Shown here: one piece after another, positions 44,674-56,458 of the stretch
Numbering within the stretch: the stretch's first letter is position 1
Layout of the letters: each line of letters starts with the position of its first letter
DNA from: Trichostrongylus colubriformis
Lineage: Eukaryota; Nematoda; Chromadorea; Rhabditida; Trichostrongylidae
Direction of reading: 5' to 3'
Assembly (NCBI GenBank): GCA_963978905.1
Contig: OZ022256.1
Location: 33,629,426 to 33,693,425 of the forward strand
Length of the DNA: 64,000 nucleotides
Made by a program: the position numbers and the translations under genes
Notes under the pieces: generated by a model
Database searches by the model: none
Seen by the model: the letters and a program-made list of their open reading frames with translations, nothing else
What the model was told of the DNA's origin: nothing

Positions 44674-44787
44674 ATGCTACAGTTGGCCGTTGTTAAAGGA
44701 ACACTGATTTTTGGCGCTGTCGTTTTCCTAACGAAGGCTTTCGCAAACCAGATACTGAATAGGAAGCAATTTTTACATGGAGTGTAG
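44674..44787 (+). CDS. Very small membrane protein or last exon
   Basis: ATG CTA CAG ... TAG, 37 residues: MLQLAVVKGTLIFGAVVFLT then KAFANQILNRKQFLHGV. One clear membrane-spanning helix with basic residues on its C-terminal side. An AG acceptor lies 18-21 bp before the ATG. The size and shape recall small mitochondrial inner-membrane subunits (speculative). It may be the last exon of a longer gene. Confidence 0.4.
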   Translation: MLQLAVVKGTLIFGAVVFLTKAFANQILNRKQFLHGV

Positions 44788-45016
44788 AACATATAGTCGC
44801 TGCACGTACTGAACATAATCTTACTCTAAAGCCGTGTAACTACTCCGCTCAGGTCAGTTGATGACAATTTGAACACAAGCAGATGTGACCTTGACAAAGT
44901 CCGCTAACCCCGCTCCTTTGTTGCGTGCCATATGTGTGGACATTTGTGGGTAAAAAGCGCCCGAACTAAATCTCGAGACTGTTTTCCGTGCAAGATGATA
45001 CTCAAATTCCTTGCCA

Positions 45017-45949
45017 ATGCCACTGTCCCCTAATCTTAACGAATCAACCGTCGTTAGTTTGTTGAGTGCAAGGACTATTAGCGAAGGTACGTGTCACGTG
45101 AAACCGATATCGGGAGCTCGCCCACTCCATCAACACCGAGCATACTCTCCTACACCATGGGCGGAGATGGTGTGGTCGCAAGTGGGGCGCATCCAACTCT
45201 ATGGTGTAGGGATAAAATCCCCCAACAACACTCGCCTACATAGTGCTCCATCTCGCTGATAGATGAGCTCCATTTACGTGATAGGTGAATTGGTACCAGT
45301 CTCGTCTGAGAGGATAAAAGCACTGACTTAACATCGGCTGGCCCTCGCAAGCCAGTGCATAGGCCGATAGCATGCACCTGCCATCAGATCCTGAATCGAC
45401 CTAGAATGCGCGGTGCATCTTACGGAAGGGTACCGCCAAAAACTTTATCTTTTATACCTAGCGTTAATGCAGCGTTTACTCACCTATTTTCACATTTATT
45501 ATCCATTATATATTATAAGCCTTCCAGTTGATCAATATTATTCTCTCGATTTCATGTCAGTTGGTTGATCTAGTGCATTTACAGGCGATGCTTACATTCC
45601 GCTTTCGAGAGCCGTCGGGTACACAAGGGGCACGATCACGCGAGCTGGGGTTCTTCTGCTTCTTTCGCTCGTCTTTTGCGCTAGCAAGCAAGGATCGTCT
45701 CCTTCGCCTTCCTCTAGTCAAGAAGGGATCTGGCGGCCCCAGCAGGCTCTCCACGGTGCAAGTTTGGGAATTGTGATATTCTTGTGCGTCAGATTCAGTA
45801 TCATTTCCTCATAAAGGCTGTATTACTTGCTTCAGCACCGTTGAGTGGAAAACCGCGTGGCACAAGTCAGAGCGAGCAACGGTATCGGTGAGTGATGCAT
45901 CCTTCATCCTCATCTTCCCTACACCATGACTTGTAGAGATCTCACATGA
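45017..45949 (+). CDS. Four-exon gene, Ser-rich single-pass or secreted protein
   Basis: Exons 45017-45086, 45585-45755, 45836-45887 and a short last exon (from 45937 to TGA 45947-45949, or from 45939 to TAG at 46036). Frame is kept at each join; splice sites are good (gtgcatttacag, ttacttgcttcag, CG|GTGAGTG). Protein: MPLSPNLNESTVVSLLSART..., DAYIPLSRAVGYTRG, a hydrophobic AGVLLLLSLVFCA, then Ser/Pro/Gln-rich KQGSSPSPSSSQEG and a basic end. The hydrophobic segment lies about 43 residues in, so it is either a membrane anchor or a signal sequence with an overlong model start. An upstream ATG at 44995 opens a 12-codon frame that could be a short uORF. No family recognised. Confidence 0.48.
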
Positions 45950-46202
45950 TGCATGCTTCTTACCATATTGGAACTGAAGACAGGCCTTTATTCAAGACAG
46001 ACCTTTATTATATTTATTCCCGCACCTTTATTCAATAGATCCAAATTTGAATGCGCATCAAATGTGATCGGTTGATATCGATTGCGGTTCTCCGAATGGA
46101 GAAATCATTCCTCCTTGAAAGAATCTTCTCCCGAGCTTCAGTAGTGTTTCTGAACTACCAGAGTGATTTTATACCTAAATAGACGCAACTGCCCTTCCTA
46201 GA

Positions 46203-46945
46203 ATGGCATTTAACGAGTCCAAGCTTGGCCGAACAGCAATAGAAGGACCTACAAACCTGGACCGAGCGTGAAGGAAAGGCACTATAGCGAAGCAAAAAAA
46301 TCGTTGCTGGTGAACGTTTCGGAGTGGATGGGATTCACTTGAAGATAAAAAGGAGCATATCACCACCTTTTTGATGCTTGTTGATGGCGACGTTTCAAGG
46401 GAAACAACGAAGGTAAGTTTCAAAGAAGAAATGCCAACAATGTCGGCGCCTTCCACAAAGTTGTCGCTGACCATCTCAAGCACCTGAGATTTTCGAACAA
46501 TACGGTGAATGAGAGAGAGCCAGACGTTCTTGTAGACCGACAGCAGATCAAACGCTTACACTTCGTGATCAGGTTCATTCTCAGAAAGAAGATTGAGTGC
46601 TCCGTTTTTCACGAGAACGTAATGTGTGGCGGAACGGATACTTCGTGATGATAAAAAGGAGACATTAATCACACGCCAAAAAGGTATTCCCGGCTTGGCG
46701 TCCTTATGAGGTACTTATCCCCTACTCTTTTCCTACCGTGATCAGAAAATAACAGCACAGTTTCACACGGAGCCTCACAGGATGTACCAGAATCTAGGGA
46801 AGTCGCTGCCATCACTGGCAAAAAAACCTTGTTCCATTGCTTCTGCAAAGCAAAGCGTGACTACATATTTCACGGCTCATTTACCACAAATAGATTGCAA
46901 ATTGAACTTTGTCTTACCCGCCGTCCTCACCATATCCGGCACTAA
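46203..46945 (+). CDS. Four-exon gene, 151-residue protein of unknown function
   Basis: Exons 46203-46267, 46325-46412, 46481-46618, 46781-46945; phases 2, 0, 0; introns 57, 68 and 162 bp with GT/AG (GAAG|GTAAGT is a strong donor). An acceptor, ctgcccttcctag, ends one base before the ATG, so a spliced leader would join almost directly to the start. Protein: MAFNESKLGRTAIEGPTNLD, an acidic then hydrophobic segment (DSLEDKKEHITTFLMLVDGD), HLRFSNNTVNEREPDVLVDR, a basic LHFVIRFILRKKIE stretch, and a Cys- and basic-rich end FHCFCKAKRD. No signal peptide and no domain recognised. A variant reading through the last intron stops at 46648. Confidence 0.58.
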
Positions 46946-47226
46946 CAGATTGTCGTTTCGAAAAAAAAAACAGCTTCATGAAGGACAGAGCGTTCAGCAG
47001 TCATGATGAAGTAAAACCCATAATCGCTTGAACCTGTGATCCAGACCGTCATAATCTTAGTATATTAAATTTCTATCGTAATGGAAGGAACGTGCTGAGT
47101 GAAATGGGACACCAATAAGTGAAGCGAGACAACTTAGGATTTTTCAGAAGGAAAGTGCCAAAACGCCAGGAGCCTCCTGTGACCTATTAACTATTCAATG
47201 AGCAGGGCAAGTCTTTCTGAAGGTTA

Positions 47227-49900
47227 GGCCGCGTTCAGACTTTGCGATTTTGTGACCGCGATTGTGCGATTTTGGCTTCCTCGCTTGATTTTCTTCAGTA
47301 TTTCTCTATTATGAACCTGCTTATCCTACATTTGTGTTTGTTTTGTGTTTTGTGTGTTTTATGCGTGTGGATTGTGTGTTTTATCGTACATGTTGTCTGA
47401 TTTACAGCCACTATGCTCTTACCAGTTGCTGATGTTTCTTTCCTTTTTGTAATCCATACTTCTTTGCTTTTTCAGAGTCGATGGTTTCTTATTTGATTTG
47501 TTGATTATGTCATTTTTTGATTTTTCAAGAAATGGAGATGTTACTTTTTCACCGCACGTAAATTCGGTAAGTTTATCTGAATTCTTATTGATTCCTCATG
47601 ATTGCTTAGTTCTTTCCCTATTTAGAAGAGCTTGTGTTGTGCACATTTTCAAACCGTTGTTTTAGTATGTATCAAGAATGTTGTCTTTTGACTGTATGCA
47701 TAACATCATGGCAGTTGCTGTGAACAGTTCAAAATCGCACATTTCTTTCCAAAAGAGGTACGTGTTTCCACCTACGCTTCCATTGTGAGGTGCAATAATA
47801 TCACCATCATAAGTACTCTTGATTTTTTGCTTTGCTCGTTTTCATAATTCCCGGTAATAGGCTTTTCACTGCAGGTGGCACGTAACTTCGCTTTTGCTTC
47901 ACGATTTCACATTAATATTCGTATGAGATTTTATCCTCACGACATTGCGGGCTGATGATGTTAATGTGGTGGTTGTGTTGATGATGTTGATGTAGTTGTT
48001 GTGTTGATGATGTTGATGATTTCTTTTGTTGTTTTGTGCACAATTGAAGGTGTGTTTGCAAGTGTGAAGAAAAAGCATCTAGAAATGGGAAGAAAATGAT
48101 CCAATAAATTGTTGTTGGCCATCGTTCCCTTTGCAGTTTCGCAGCGAGTACGGCAGTACGAAAGAGATCAGCCGAAAAAGCCATTTTCAGTTTTCATCTG
48201 TAAACATTTTTCACCAGTGGTTGCTTAAAAGGAGATTTTTCTACAGATTAATTTCTCACATCTCAAGTTGATGATGGCAGATACGCTTGAATTCTTCAAA
48301 AAGCCTTTTTGTCAAACGGTTACAGCGTTCTGCCCGATCAATGGAGTCTGGGACTCATGTAGAATTTGTAGCATATTTCGTTTTTATTACATTTTTCCAA
48401 AAGACTGATTTCTCAGCATTGGTCATATTTCCGAGGTGATTATAGATTTATTAATCAAATCGAGAGCCTGAGATACGACACAATGAATGTTTCGAGGAGT
48501 CACACACGTATATGGCACTTTCTTTCACATTCAGCGTTTCTTTACTACAACAAATACACATTATGCAAGCCTTTTGGGGGAACTGGCTGTCGTACTCTTT
48601 CTCAGTCATAATATATGGAATTCCTTGCATCTCTGTTACACTCCTGCTCTAGCTGACTTCATAGAGGAGCGGGAAGCAACAAGCTTTTCCTTTCATTATA
48701 CAGACCGTAGTCGATCCGAACTGAGAGTGTACAAACGAGCTGGCATGCTGGGACGGGAGTGTACAACACGAACCTGTGAGCAACTAAATATAAAGATGGA
48801 GTAGCTTTGTATGCTCCCTTCCCCTCAATCACTCTCACTATCTCGAGTAATATATGAAGCGTGTAATGGCTTTCTTAAACTTGATGGATGAAGAAAGAAT
48901 CGGCTGATCTCTTTCGTACTGCCGTACTCGGTGCGAAACTGCAAAGGAAACGATGGTCAACAACAATTCGTAAGATCATTTTCTTCACATTTGTAGAAGC
49001 ATTTTCTTCACACCTGCAAACACAGCTTCAATTATGCACAAAACAACAAAAGACATCATCAACGCAACAACAACATCAACATTAACAACACAACCACCAC
49101 ATTAACATCAGCAACCCGCAATGTCGTCAGGCTAAAATCTCATACGAATATTAATGTGAAATCGCGAAGCAAAAGCAAAGTTACGTGCCACCTGCAATAA
49201 AAAGCCACTTATGGGAATTATGAAAATGAGCAAAGCAAAAAATCGAGAGTACTTATGATGATGATATTATTGCACTTCACAATGGAAGCGTAGGTGGAAA
49301 CACGTACCTCTGTTGAAAAGAACCATGTGCGGTCTTGAACTGTTCACTGCAACTGCCATGATGTTATGCATACAGTCAAAAGACGACATTCTCGATACAT
49401 ACTAAAACAACGGTTTGAAAATGCTGCACAACACAAGCTCTTGTAAATAGGGAAAGAATTAAGCAATCACGAGGAATCAATAAGAATTCAGATAAACTTA
49501 CCGAATTTACGTGCGGTGAAAAAGTAACATCTCCATTTCTTGAAAAATCAAAAAATGACATAATCAACAAATCAAATAAGAAACCATCGACTCTGAAAAA
49601 GCAAAGAAGTATGGGTTACAAAAAAGAAAAAAAACATCATGGTAAGAGCATAGTGGTTGTAAATCAGGCAACTTGTACGATAAAACACACAACCCACACA
49701 CATAAAACACACAAAACACAAAACAAACACAAGTGTAGGATAAGCACGTTCATAATAGAGAAATACTAAAGAAAATCCAGCAAGGAAGCCAAAATCGCAA
49801 AAATCGCAAAATCGCGGTCGCAAAATCGCAAAATCGCAGGATCGCGGTCGCAAAATCGCAAAATCGCAAAATTGCAAGATCGCGAAGTCTGAACGCGGCC
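47227..49900. mobile_element. 2.7-kb foldback element D
   Basis: Ends GGCCGCGTTCAGACTTTGCG and inverse. Arms: 47227-48175 and 48899-49900 (about 950-1000 bp, close to 90% identical by eye); spacer 48176-48898 without a gene I can support. Subterminal GCGATTTT units: few in the left arm, a long array in the right (49785-49885, mixed with GCGGTC). Both arms carry CAACATCAACAACACAACC-type triplet repeats. The left flank is TTA and the right flank is CAA, so a target duplication is not proven. Confidence 0.78.
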
Positions 49901-50221
49901 CAATGCGGGAAGACTCTACCAATAAATGGGTCGGAGATTTTGCGTGCGATAACGCTGCTTGCTCTGTCACACCTTTGCACGTTCAGGGTTTCGCGAGGTG
50001 TTCGGAGGAGCCTACATGTCCCTCAGAGAGGTAGCGCGTGGCAGGAGCTGTACCTTATGCTAGAATTTCGCTTTGAGCCATGGCCGGGCCTGACGTTTGC
50101 GTGTGACAGCTCAAGCGTGGTGTTGATGAAAATTTCTAAAAGATACAATCCCTACCCAGAAAAAAGTGAGACTCCACGCGACCTTCTCCCCTCTTCAGGT
50201 ACCGGTATTTCTATGGTTTTC

Positions 50222-50500
50222 TACCGAATCAATGTGATTGTGTCCGGATTTGCTATCTTCAGCTCTCTAAAAATTAAAAATTACGCTGAATAAAAGGGAT
50301 CACGCATTGTTAGTGACAAAATGTGTTCTACCTTGACTAAATGTGCTCCACTATTTTTGCCCTAGAAGAATCGTACTTTTTTCGTTTAGTACTTCTACTT
50401 CAAAGTGCTTATCGTTCATGAAGAATTCAAAATGAACAGAAAAGAACAAAAAAGTTTAGCTTCATGTAAAAGATATCTGCTTTGAGAACAACAATTCTCG
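50222..50500. repeat. Dispersed repeat, also at 55778
   Basis: Block GCTATCTTCAGCTCTCTAAA, then GTACTT..TTCGT, ...TTATCGTTCATGGAGAATTC..., recurring at 55778-56040. Confidence 0.6.
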
Positions 50501-51009
50501 TTGAATAGTGCCACATACATGGCTTGAAATGGTCCAATTAATCAAAGTTTAGGTCAAGGTTTAAAAACGTCCAAACTGATTACTTGATAAAAGAGATAAA
50601 AATTGCAGCAGAAGTATGTGAAATGTTTCAAGGGAACTCATTGAGGAAATTAAGAGTTCACGATAAAAAAAACAGACCGCGCTCGCGACAAGTAGGAGAA
50701 AGAGGAGAGGAAAATCAGCTAACAAAACGAATAGTTGTTTCGAAGAATGGAATGACGAAATGGTGGAAGGACGGAAGCATCGCCGACCATGGATCATGTG
50801 CTCTTCTTCCGGTGGCAGAGAAAAAGGGTAAAAGTAAAGGAAAATAGATAGAAGATAACGATGCTGTAGATTAGGATAAAGATAAACATTTAACAGGTAC
50901 ATGATAGCATGATATAATATATAAATAAATAAGGATAAAGGTCGAGTAAGTAACGCGGCAGGGATGAAAGATGACAAAAGAGGGGTTAAGAAGCTAGAAG
51001 TTACAATGA
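50501..51009. other. No feature seen
   Basis: Overlapping AT-rich frames on both strands; nothing supported. Confidence 0.3.
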
Positions 51010-51325
51010 GGTTAGATGGTGCTCTCCAATGTGATTAGAGCGCTGTATCTTCTCTGTAACAAATTTTAGCATTTTTCGAATACTTGTCACTTTACTAAAA
51101 CCCCACTTTTCGAAATGATGTAAACTGGTGACATCCCACTCGCTCCCCTCACTAAAGCTCGGGCAAAGGTTAGATGGTGCTCTCCAATGTGATTAGAGCG
51201 CTGTATCTTCTCTGTAACAAATTTTAGCATTTTTCGAATACTTGTCACTTTACTAAAACCCCACTTTTCGAAATGATGTAAACTGGTGACATCCCACTCG
51301 CTCCCCTCACTAAAGCTCGGGCAAA
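51010..51325. repeat. Exact 158-bp tandem duplication
   Basis: Units 51010-51167 and 51168-51325 appear identical (starting GGTTAGATGGTGCTCTCCAA). Confidence 0.9.
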
Positions 51326-51472
51326 AGTAGTAGCAAACACCCAGCGTAGCAGGAAGTTTCCATCATTGCCATAATACCCACTTCTTAAACCTTCAGCCGG
51401 GATCCCTGCGCGGTGAGTGAGCGCCTTGGCTGCATGCACTCTTTCTGAACCGAAAGAGATTCAAAAGATTAA

Positions 51473-51954
51473 AGGCACACCTCGCGATAGATTGTGAGAG
51501 ATATCGGGCGTGTTACAGGAAGTAGAGGCCCAGGTTTACCCACTAGTGAAAAAAAAAATGAATCAAAACCCCTCACAACCACGAAATATAAAGCTCCCTG
51601 CGCTCAGTCCTCGTACGAGTATTGGGGATTAGAATTGAGTTTTTGCTCGACGATATCGCGCAAAATGCTACGGTATCCCCTGTTCTTCCTTATTGAAGCT
51701 ACCTTCGCTATTGATATCGCTGCCTTATCTTGTCTTATCGCAACTTTCCTTCTCCACGTGAGCTACGTTGGAAATTTGTTCGTCTAAGGCCAGATGTGAT
51801 TCGGTTCTGAGGGCGCGGCTCGGTTGGGGTAGAGCTCGCCTATCACCGCGAGGGCACTATGAAACCGCAACAAGGGTGCAGCCTGAGCGATTATCTAAGA
51901 GCCTACTTGCCCTGAGAAAGTAAGCCATTAATGTGATTATCGCGCGGTGTGCCT
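51473..51954. mobile_element. TTAA-type MITE, diverged subfamily
   Basis: Ends AGGCACACCTCGCGATAG and the inverse ATCGCGCGGTGTGCCT; left flank TTAA (51469-51472), right TCAA. The interior is unrelated to copies 1-4. Confidence 0.6.
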
Positions 51955-52317
51955 TCAAATGAAGTTGAAGTGCATGCGTTAAAAACGATGGCGAAGACTT
52001 TCTGACAACTTAATACAACAGCTCGAAGTAACTTGGAGAACAGAAAAGGGAGCAGAAAATGCGCGTACAAGCTTAACGGGAACCTCTTTCTGCACCAGTG
52101 TCCTCAGCTTCTGCAGACATGACAGGTTTGGTGTTCCCTTTGCTGCTCATGCATGATTCCTAACGTCGACTGACAGTTCAGGAGCACATGAGCATCTGAA
52201 GCAATTTGCAGACTGCATTAAGGGATTTCGGAACTATTGGGTTGTTCAAAAGTCTTGTAGTATTTTTTCCGATCATCACTTTTTATTTTTTTTTCGTCCA
52301 ACAAATAACAATCAGGC

Positions 52318-53260
52318 AACAACGTACAATACCGCTCACATTTTTTGGAAAATCGACGGTGGGCGACGGATTAAACGGCACAACCCGTCCCACCGTCTTA
52401 ACTTCGTTAAAAATGGATAAAATGGGAAAAAATTAGAGCGTCAGATTCGCCTCGATGTGTCGAATTCAATGACCTATGAGATGTCTAATTTTGATAAGTA
52501 GGTCACCAGCTTCTAGGTAAAAGCTGCAAAGATTTCTTTAATTTTACTCTCAGGCAAGACTCCGACCTGTTTCGGCTTGCATTCACATCTTCGATTGTTG
52601 CTCGCCCATTTTCTGCACAAACATTATTTTTTAGTGAGTTATCTTCAAGTTTCAGGATACTTTTCAGCACGAAATTTCCACGACATTTCTGAGAGTTTTC
52701 GAGCTCATTTCGTCGGAATCGATGGTCAAATTGAGAAAATAACTCACCTATCACGGACTACTGGTTACGTACTGCAAGAATTACCTTGACTTCCGAATTA
52801 CAGGCAAGCGCCTCTTCTGTGATGAAGCTTCAAACATCGGTAAACGGGGTACTTTGAACGCTGGATAGTTTCCTATCTCTTTCCTAAAATAACATTTTGA
52901 TCACGCATAAGGTCTTCGAATACAACATCCTACACTTCCAGAAAATGAGAGCGGCATTCAAACAATGCACAGAATTATGAATTCAAAAAGAGTGTTTATT
53001 GCAGAAAGTATGAATGTGGGCGTACAATTATTATTTTCAGACAAAACTTATACTGACGTATTTAGTGTCAAGAATCCCGTTCATCGGTGTAAAGATCATC
53101 TCACTGCGAAAGTTTGAACTTTCACCACTGTTCTTGTATTCTTTTCGAGCGTTGTGGGCTCCAACGCCGCATGCTGACCCCTTAATTACTGTGCACCTCG
53201 CGGTATTATCACATCACATGAATGCACACTATTGACCTTCAGAACCGCTCACTGTCCCTT
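52318..53260. repeat. Left arm of the mariner palindrome
   Basis: Inverse of 53843-54803 with small differences; about 28 bp present in the right arm are missing near 53187. Confidence 0.8.
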
Positions 53261-53650
53261 CGAACCAAAGGAACTGGTTCGCAGCCTTGTACAGTTTAGC
53301 TTAGATGGTAGTTTTTTTCTAAGAATTTTTTTCAAATATATTATATAGTGTGTTGTATGACTTGAACTTTTGTGAGTGATTTTCTGTTTTAACAGTTTAT
53401 CATAGATTGGTGCTTACGAATTTCTCCTTTGTTTATTTATCATTCGAATGAGTAATTTCTGCATTGTGATGCATTGATACCAGTAACATATGATTATGTA
53501 GAAAACTTCACGTGATAATTTCGCAGCGCACATGTCCTAACGAGTCGGTTTGGTACTGTTCATTGAAATCAACTGTGAGAGTTTCCATATGCCAAAACAC
53601 ACTGTCCGTTATCACCATGCTCGGAAACAGAGTTACCTTATCAAGCTGTT

Positions 53651-53731
53651 GGATGGCACAGGCCGAGTGACCGCTGTTCGCAGGCACTCAAGAAGTAATG
53701 ATTCGTAGGGGTTCGAATCCTCAGGTGCATG
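53651..53731 (+). tRNA. tRNA-Leu-like relic in the palindrome spacer
   Basis: GGCCGAGTGAC resembles the D-arm of Leu/Ser tRNAs and GGGGTTCGAATCC the T-arm; ACTCAAGA lies where a CAA anticodon loop would be. The acceptor stem pairs poorly and the variable arm is not convincing. Most likely a tRNA pseudogene or a chance match. Confidence 0.3.
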
Positions 53732-53842
53732 CAACGTTTGCAAACGTGTGTTCGTGATTAGTTGTGTGCTCCTGCTTCCTTCCGACATTATTAAAGCAAA
53801 CTGGCCCCTGAAAAGAAGGGGACTCGGTGGATCACTGAGTAA

Positions 53843-54803
53843 GAATAGTGAGCGGCTCTGAAGGTCAATAGTGTGCATTCATGGGATGTGATAATACCGC
53901 GAGGTATTACTGACCTCATCTGTACTGAGCGTTGCACAGTAATTAAGGGGTCAGCATGCGGCGTTGGAGCCCACAACGCTTGAAAAGAATACAAGAACAG
54001 TGGTGAAAGTTCAAAACTTTCGCAGTGAGATGATCTTTACACCGATGAACGGGATTCTTGACACTAAATACATCAGTATAAGTTTCGTTTGAAATTAATT
54101 AGTGTACGTCCACATTCATACTTTCTGCAATAAACACTCTTTTTGAATTCATAATTCTGTGCATTGTTTGAATGCCGCTCTCATTTTCTGGAAGTGTAGG
54201 ATGTTGTATTCGAAGACCTTATGCGTGATCAAAATTATTTTAGGAAAGAGATAGGAAACTATCCAGCGTTCAAAGTACCCCGTTTACCGATGTTTGAAGC
54301 TTCATCACAGAAGAAGCGCTTGTCTGTTATTCGGAAGTCAAGGTAATTTTTACAGTACGTAACCAGTAGTCTGTGATAGGTGAGTTACCTTCTCAATTGT
54401 TCCATCGATTCTGACGAAATGAGCTTAAAAACACTCGAAAATGTCGTGGAAATTTTGTGCTAAATAGTATCCTGAAACTTGAATATAACTCACTAAAAAA
54501 TAATGTTTGTGCAGAAAATGGGCGAGCAACAGTCGAAGATGTGAATGCAAGCCGAAACAGGTCGGAGTCTTGCCTGAGAGTAAATTTAAAGAAATCTTTG
54601 CAGCTTTTACCGAGAAGCTGGTGACCTACTTATCAAAATTAAACATCTCATAGGTCGTTGAATTGGACACATCGAGGCGAATCTGACGCTCTAATTTTTT
54701 TCTCATTTTATCCATTTTTTTACGAAGTTATGACGGGGCGACGGTTTGTGCCGTTTAATCCGTCGCCCTCCGTCGATTTTTCAAAAAATGTGAGCGGTAT
54801 TGT
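53843..54803. repeat. Right arm of the mariner palindrome
   Basis: Inverse of 52318-53260. Its outer end overlaps the last codons of the mariner transposase. Confidence 0.8.
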
Positions 54804-55550
54804 ATTGACCCTTGTTATCGGTAACCCTCTGCCACTTTATAGGAAAATCGTTGACTCCCTCCTCCCAAAACTCTGGGTTCTGAGAGTCGAAGAAGTCAGC
54901 GATCGCCTTTGCAAGAATGCCATAATCAACGAATTTTCTCTTGGTCAGGAAGGATTCAAGAGGATGGGAAAGGTGATGGTCAGAAGGGGCAATGTCTGGA
55001 GAGTATGGCCTGTAGGGCATGACATCCCAGCCGAGCTCGTGTAGCTTGGCCTAGGTACTTTTCGTGCAATAGGAGGGGGCGTCGGCATGGGAGGGTGACC
55101 GCGGACCTTAACCGCGGACCTTTTTTGAAGCTTTTCTCGAATAGCGACGGCGAGCTCCTGCAGCTGATGGGTGCATACGACAGCGGTGACTGTCTCGCCT
55201 TGTACCAGCACCTCGCGGAAAATCATTCCTTCCCGTCCCAGAACCAGCACAGTCCCAAGCTTGGTTTGTCTTTCATCAATCTCGCCGTTGCTGAAGCTGA
55301 TGAGCCAGCGTTGCACGGTCTCGTAGCTCACACATCCCTTGCCCAATGCAGCGCTGATGGAGTGGCAAGCTTTCGTTGTTTTGGTGCCGCAAGACCGCTC
55401 ATAATAGATGACACCGCGAGTTGGGTGGTCGACAACGGGCATTGTAGCTCTCTCCACGGGATCTGGTGGGTCGATATATATTTTTCTAGAAAGCTTAGGG
55501 GACGTTCTACCATATTCTTGAATCGCCTGGACCTGCCTCGAAGTGAACAA
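54781..55550 (-). pseudogene. Mariner transposase remnant
   Basis: Minus strand. N-terminal helix-turn-helix segment (YYERSCGTKTTKACHSISAA, GKGCVSYETVQRWLISFSNG) is followed by a region in other frames, then the C-terminal part PYRPYSPDIAPSDHHL, with the third catalytic Asp, and WQRVTDNKGQY. The central part with the first two catalytic Asp residues is missing: the distance between N- and C-parts is far too short. Internally deleted and frame-broken. Confidence 0.75.
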
Positions 55551-55777
55551 GAGTTACTGATTTTTTGTGGAAAAATACTACAAGACTTTTGGAACAACCT
55601 AATACATATGTGCTTGTAGCTGAGAAGGTGCCATCGCTCATCATCGCTGTGGAGGTGACAGCAGAATGAAGCTAGCCGCAGGCAAGCTGGACTGTACCAA
55701 AGAGGTCTTGACTAACATCGAAGATACTCTGCCAAAGATACAAGAGCTTTTGAGTGAGATAAAAATCCGGGTGTCTG

Positions 55778-56040
55778 TATGTGCTATCTTCAGCTCTCTA
55801 AAAAATTTGAAAATTACGCTGAGGAAGAGTGATCCTTTAGTGACCAAATGAGCTCCACCTTGACCGAACTCCTCCGTTTTTGCCCGAAAAAAAGCCGTAC
55901 TTTTTTGTATACTTCTCTTGAGCCGTACTTTCTTCGTATACTTGTACATACTTTGAAGTACTTATCGTTCATGGAGAATTCCAAATAGACAAAAAAGAAG
56001 AAAAGTTCAGCTCATGTAAATGATGTCTACTTTGAGGAAA
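55778..56040. repeat. Dispersed repeat, second copy
   Basis: See 50222-50500. Here it follows a 35-codon frame from 55666 (MKLAAGKLDCTKEVLTNIED) whose nature is unknown. Confidence 0.6.
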
Positions 56041-56099
56041 GGTCCGATCAATTTCGGAGAGCGATTTTCTCACCAGGTGATCTGAAGGTCACGTCAACA

Positions 56100-56352
56100 T
56101 TGGTAGGAGAGGTTTGGAAAGGGTGGAACGGAGACAAAATGCTGAGGGAGAGAGGGTTCTTGATCTGGCAGTTGTCCATGACCTAGCAGTCTGCAGCACG
56201 CTTCGCGACTCAAAAGGGGATCCATAGCAGTGAAGGGAGACAAACGGAAGTGACTTTTTTTCAATAGGAAGGCCAACCTTCAAGACTGTAAAGGACATCG
56301 AGCTACTGCCAGAAGAGGAGCTTGCCACACAACATAGGCTCCTCCTAGCAGA
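56100..56352 (+). pseudogene. RTE-type LINE endonuclease remnant
   Basis: Plus-strand fragments in order: GERVLDLAVVHDLAVCSTL (endonuclease segment before the final catalytic box), then, after stops and a frame change, RPTFKTVKDIELLP and ATQHRLLLADI, the sequence that normally follows the SDH-type motif region in RTE elements. Dead copy, no reverse transcriptase seen downstream. Confidence 0.55.
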
Positions 56353-56458
56353 CATTCAGGGCTTCCGATGGCTGGAAAGTAATACTACTCAGGTAGGGAC
56401 CTTAGCAGGTCGCGGAGGTTACCGCAGACCAGACCGTGGGGGCTCGAATTGATGCGGC

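Larger units (their letters stand above)
52237..55602. mobile_element. Mariner transposon with a giant internal palindrome (3366 bp)
   Basis: TA flanks (52235-52236, 55603-55604). Ends TTGGGTTGTTCAAAAGTCTT and the inverse of TTAGGTTGTTCCAAAAGTCT. The right part (55550 down to 54783) holds the transposase on the minus strand. From just inside its stop codon, sequence up to about 53843 is repeated in inverse at 52318-53260, leaving a spacer of about 580 bp. The left arm thus starts again with the last few transposase codons. It is a mariner expanded by a foldback of about 950 bp per arm. Confidence 0.8.

Noticed and set aside
49940..50293. 117-codon plus ORF
   Set aside because: Much of it is dispersed repeat shared with 1725-1830 and 55778; no coding support.
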